From: Anaerolineae bacterium
GTDB taxonomy: Bacteria > Chloroflexota > Anaerolineae > Aggregatilineales > UBA3940
DNA length: 7,336 nucleotides
Assembly: GCA_016926985.1 (NCBI GenBank)
Contig: JAFGNO010000126.1
Location: 1-7,336, forward strand
Reading direction: 5' to 3'
Under the pieces are notes generated by a model. The model was not told the origin of the DNA. It searched no databases and worked only from the letters and a program-made list of their open reading frames with translations. This document shows, in pieces, positions 6,028 through 7,336 of this stretch; positions within the stretch are counted from its first letter, which is position 1; every line of letters begins with the position of its first letter. The translations under genes and the position numbers were made by a program.

Positions 6028-7248
6028 ATGAACAACTCGAAGACTTACTCATCACAGGAATTCATCGAACTCGAAGAATCGCTGGGGGCTCATAACTACC
6101 ACCCGCTGGACGTCGTCTGCACGGGTGGGGAGGGCGTGTGGTTGTATGATGTTGAGGGCAATAAATACCTGGATTGCCTGAGCGCCTATTCGGCAGTGAA
6201 TCATGGGCACGCCCATCCAGAGATTGTGGCGACCCTGGTCGAACAAGCGCAGCGCCTGCCGCTCACCTCCCGCGCCTTCCGAAATGACCAGCTTCCCCTG
6301 TTCTACAAGGACATCCTGGACCTGCTTGGGTATGAGAAGGCGCTCCCTATGAACACCGGGGCAGAAGCGGTCGAGACTGCGCTCAAAATTGCCCGGAAAT
6401 GGGCCTACACGGTGAAGGGTGTACCGGAGGATCAGGCGGATATCATCGTGGCGGAAGGCAATTTCCACGGGCGCACAATCACGATTATCTCCTTTTCCTC
6501 AGAATCACAGTATAAGGAGCACTTTGGCCCGCATACACCCGGATTCCCGATGGTGCCCTATGGCAATATTGATGCCCTGCAGGAAGCCATTACGCCCAAC
6601 ACCGCCGCAATCATGGTAGAACCCATCCAGGGCGAAGCCGGTGTGGTTGTTCCCCCTGAGGGCTATCTCCGGGAAATCCGTGAGATCTGTGATTCAAACA
6701 ACATCCTGTTCATTGCCGACGAGATCCAGACGGGGTTGGGCCGCACAGGCAAACTGCTCGCCTGCGACCACGAAGGCGTTCGCCCCGACATCCTTGTTCT
6801 TGGCAAGGCACTGGGTGGGGGAATCTTCCCGGTTTCTGCTGTGCTGGCGTCAAAGTCGGTCATGGATGTGATCAAGCCCGGTGACCACGGATCAACCTTT
6901 GGTGGTAACCCGCTGGGCGCTGCTGTTGCCCGCGCGGCGCTGCGCGTGCTGGTTGAGGAAAAACTGGTCGAGAACGCTGAGAAAATGGGACGCTATTTCC
7001 ACGACCATCTGGAGGAGATCAACAGCCCACATGTGGATTATATCCGTGGAAAAGGGCTGCTGATCGGCGTGGTGCTCAAGGAAGAAGCCGGCGGCGCCCG
7101 CCGGTTTACCGAGGCGCTCATGACGCGCGGTATTCTGGCAAAGGAGACACACGAAAACGTCATCCGGTTCGCCCCGCCGCTGGTCATTGACAAACAAACG
7201 CTGGACTGGGCGCTTCCCATCATCCGCGACGTGCTGCTGATGCCCTGA
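6028..7248 (+). CDS. rocD: Ornithine aminotransferase (ornithine-oxo-acid transaminase), PLP-dependent
   Basis: This class III PLP aminotransferase should move the delta-amino group of ornithine to 2-oxoglutarate, giving glutamate-5-semialdehyde, the branch point to proline or glutamate. The 406-residue length matches bacterial and animal OATs. OAT-specific features are present: GAHNYHPLDVV at 20-30, whose Tyr24 aligns with the ornithine-contacting Tyr55 of human OAT; NFHGRT (145-150), with Arg149 aligning with human Arg180; and EPIQGEAGVVVP (198-209), with Glu203 aligning with human Glu235. The PLP site is complete: NTGAEAVE (109-116), DEIQTG (231-236), the Schiff-base Lys260 in LGKALGGGIFPVSAV, and GSTFGGNPL (288-296). 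This favours OAT over acetylornithine aminotransferase ArgD. The ATG at 6028 lies 2 bp after the argF stop, with only a weak TTAGGG about 11 bases upstream, so translation is probably coupled to argF. The C-terminus is intact (RFAPPLVIDKQ, then a final helix). Confidence 0.93.
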   Translation: MNNSKTYSSQEFIELEESLGAHNYHPLDVVCTGGEGVWLYDVEGNKYLDCLSAYSAVNHGHAHPEIVATLVEQAQRLPLTSRAFRNDQLPLFYKDILDLLGYEKALPMNTGAEAVETALKIARKWAYTVKGVPEDQADIIVAEGNFHGRTITIISFSSESQYKEHFGPHTPGFPMVPYGNIDALQEAITPNTAAIMVEPIQGEAGVVVPPEGYLREIREICDSNNILFIADEIQTGLGRTGKLLACDHEGVRPDILVLGKALGGGIFPVSAVLASKSVMDVIKPGDHGSTFGGNPLGAAVARAALRVLVEEKLVENAEKMGRYFHDHLEEINSPHVDYIRGKGLLIGVVLKEEAGGARRFTEALMTRGILAKETHENVIRFAPPLVIDKQTLDWALPIIRDVLLMP

Positions 7249-7336
7249 CACTAGTACAGCGTTGCATAAGTGTTTTGGGTAATTAACAAGCCATAGACAG
7301 CATGCGCTGACGCAAATCATCGGCAGAGAATTTCCA
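7249..7336. other. 3' flank of rocD: possible insertion-sequence end or tail of a convergent gene
   Basis: On the minus strand a frame open from the right edge reads WKFSADDLRQRMLSMAC and stops at TAA 7285-7283. The next bases outward, down to about 7253, include CTTATGCAACGCTGTACTAG, which looks to me like the terminal repeat of a DDE-type insertion sequence, with the stop codon close to the element end as is common for transposases. Only 17 residues and one end are visible, so neither a family nor a transposase can be confirmed. The rocD stop codon at 7246-7248 is just outside and undamaged. No convincing terminator for argF-rocD is seen here. Confidence 0.3.

Noticed and set aside
7248..7276. 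Terminator for argF-rocD (ACACT ... AGTGT followed by TTTT)
   Set aside because: The stem is only 5 bp, AT-containing, with a 16-base loop; too weak to call.
6892..7320. A 142-codon minus-strand frame at the right end
   Set aside because: Most of it is antisense to the conserved C-terminal part of the ornithine aminotransferase; the sequence is not recognisable.
1..7336. CRISPR array, tRNA or rRNA genes
   Set aside because: No regularly spaced repeats, no cloverleaf-like segments and no rRNA-like sequence were seen; nearly all bases are accounted for by protein genes.

Overview
The window reads as ordinary bacterial chromosome of moderately high GC. It holds five protein-coding genes in two divergent groups. 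On the minus strand, reading leftwards from about 4907, are a probable class I SAM-dependent methyltransferase (3933-4907), a very large membrane sensor histidine kinase (577-3885) and the N-terminal third of mutL (cut by the left edge, start at 500). On the plus strand are an ornithine carbamoyltransferase (argF, 5099-6025) and, 2 bp later, an ornithine aminotransferase (rocD-type, 6028-7248). No tRNA, rRNA, CRISPR array or complete mobile element is visible.

The organism cannot be named from the sequence with certainty. The multi-domain Cache-HAMP-GAF-PAS kinase, a eukaryote/Bacillus-like ornithine aminotransferase beside an unusual OTCase, and the base composition would fit an environmental, Chloroflexota-like (for example Anaerolineae) genome. 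That is a guess from style, not from a search.

Layout. 1-500: mutL, 5' part, minus strand, with a good Shine-Dalgarno (508-513). 501-576: a 76-bp gap with a 9-bp hairpin followed by five Ts, which looks like the terminator of the kinase gene and runs directly into the mutL ribosome binding site. 577-3885: the kinase. 3886-3932: a short gap with a possible extended -10 promoter and a duplicated start-codon region. 3933-4907: the methyltransferase-like protein. 4908-5098: a 191-bp divergent intergenic region with a near-consensus sigma70-type promoter facing argF, a perfect TATAAT facing the methyltransferase, and two short inverted repeats around the argF -35 element. 5099-7248: argF-rocD. 7249-7336: a short tail that may be the end of an insertion sequence or the 3' end of a convergent gene.

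How the genes may work together. ArgF and RocD both act on ornithine: one makes citrulline from ornithine and carbamoyl phosphate, the other makes glutamate-5-semialdehyde. Their near-abutting arrangement suggests one transcript controlling the fate of ornithine. The OTCase departs from the family consensus in two active-site loops, the most interesting protein-level observation here. The methyltransferase and kinase may form a second, signalling-related transcript with no response regulator in view; mutL seems to be a separate unit after the terminator. I found no convincing undescribed system; the findings below are modest leads.
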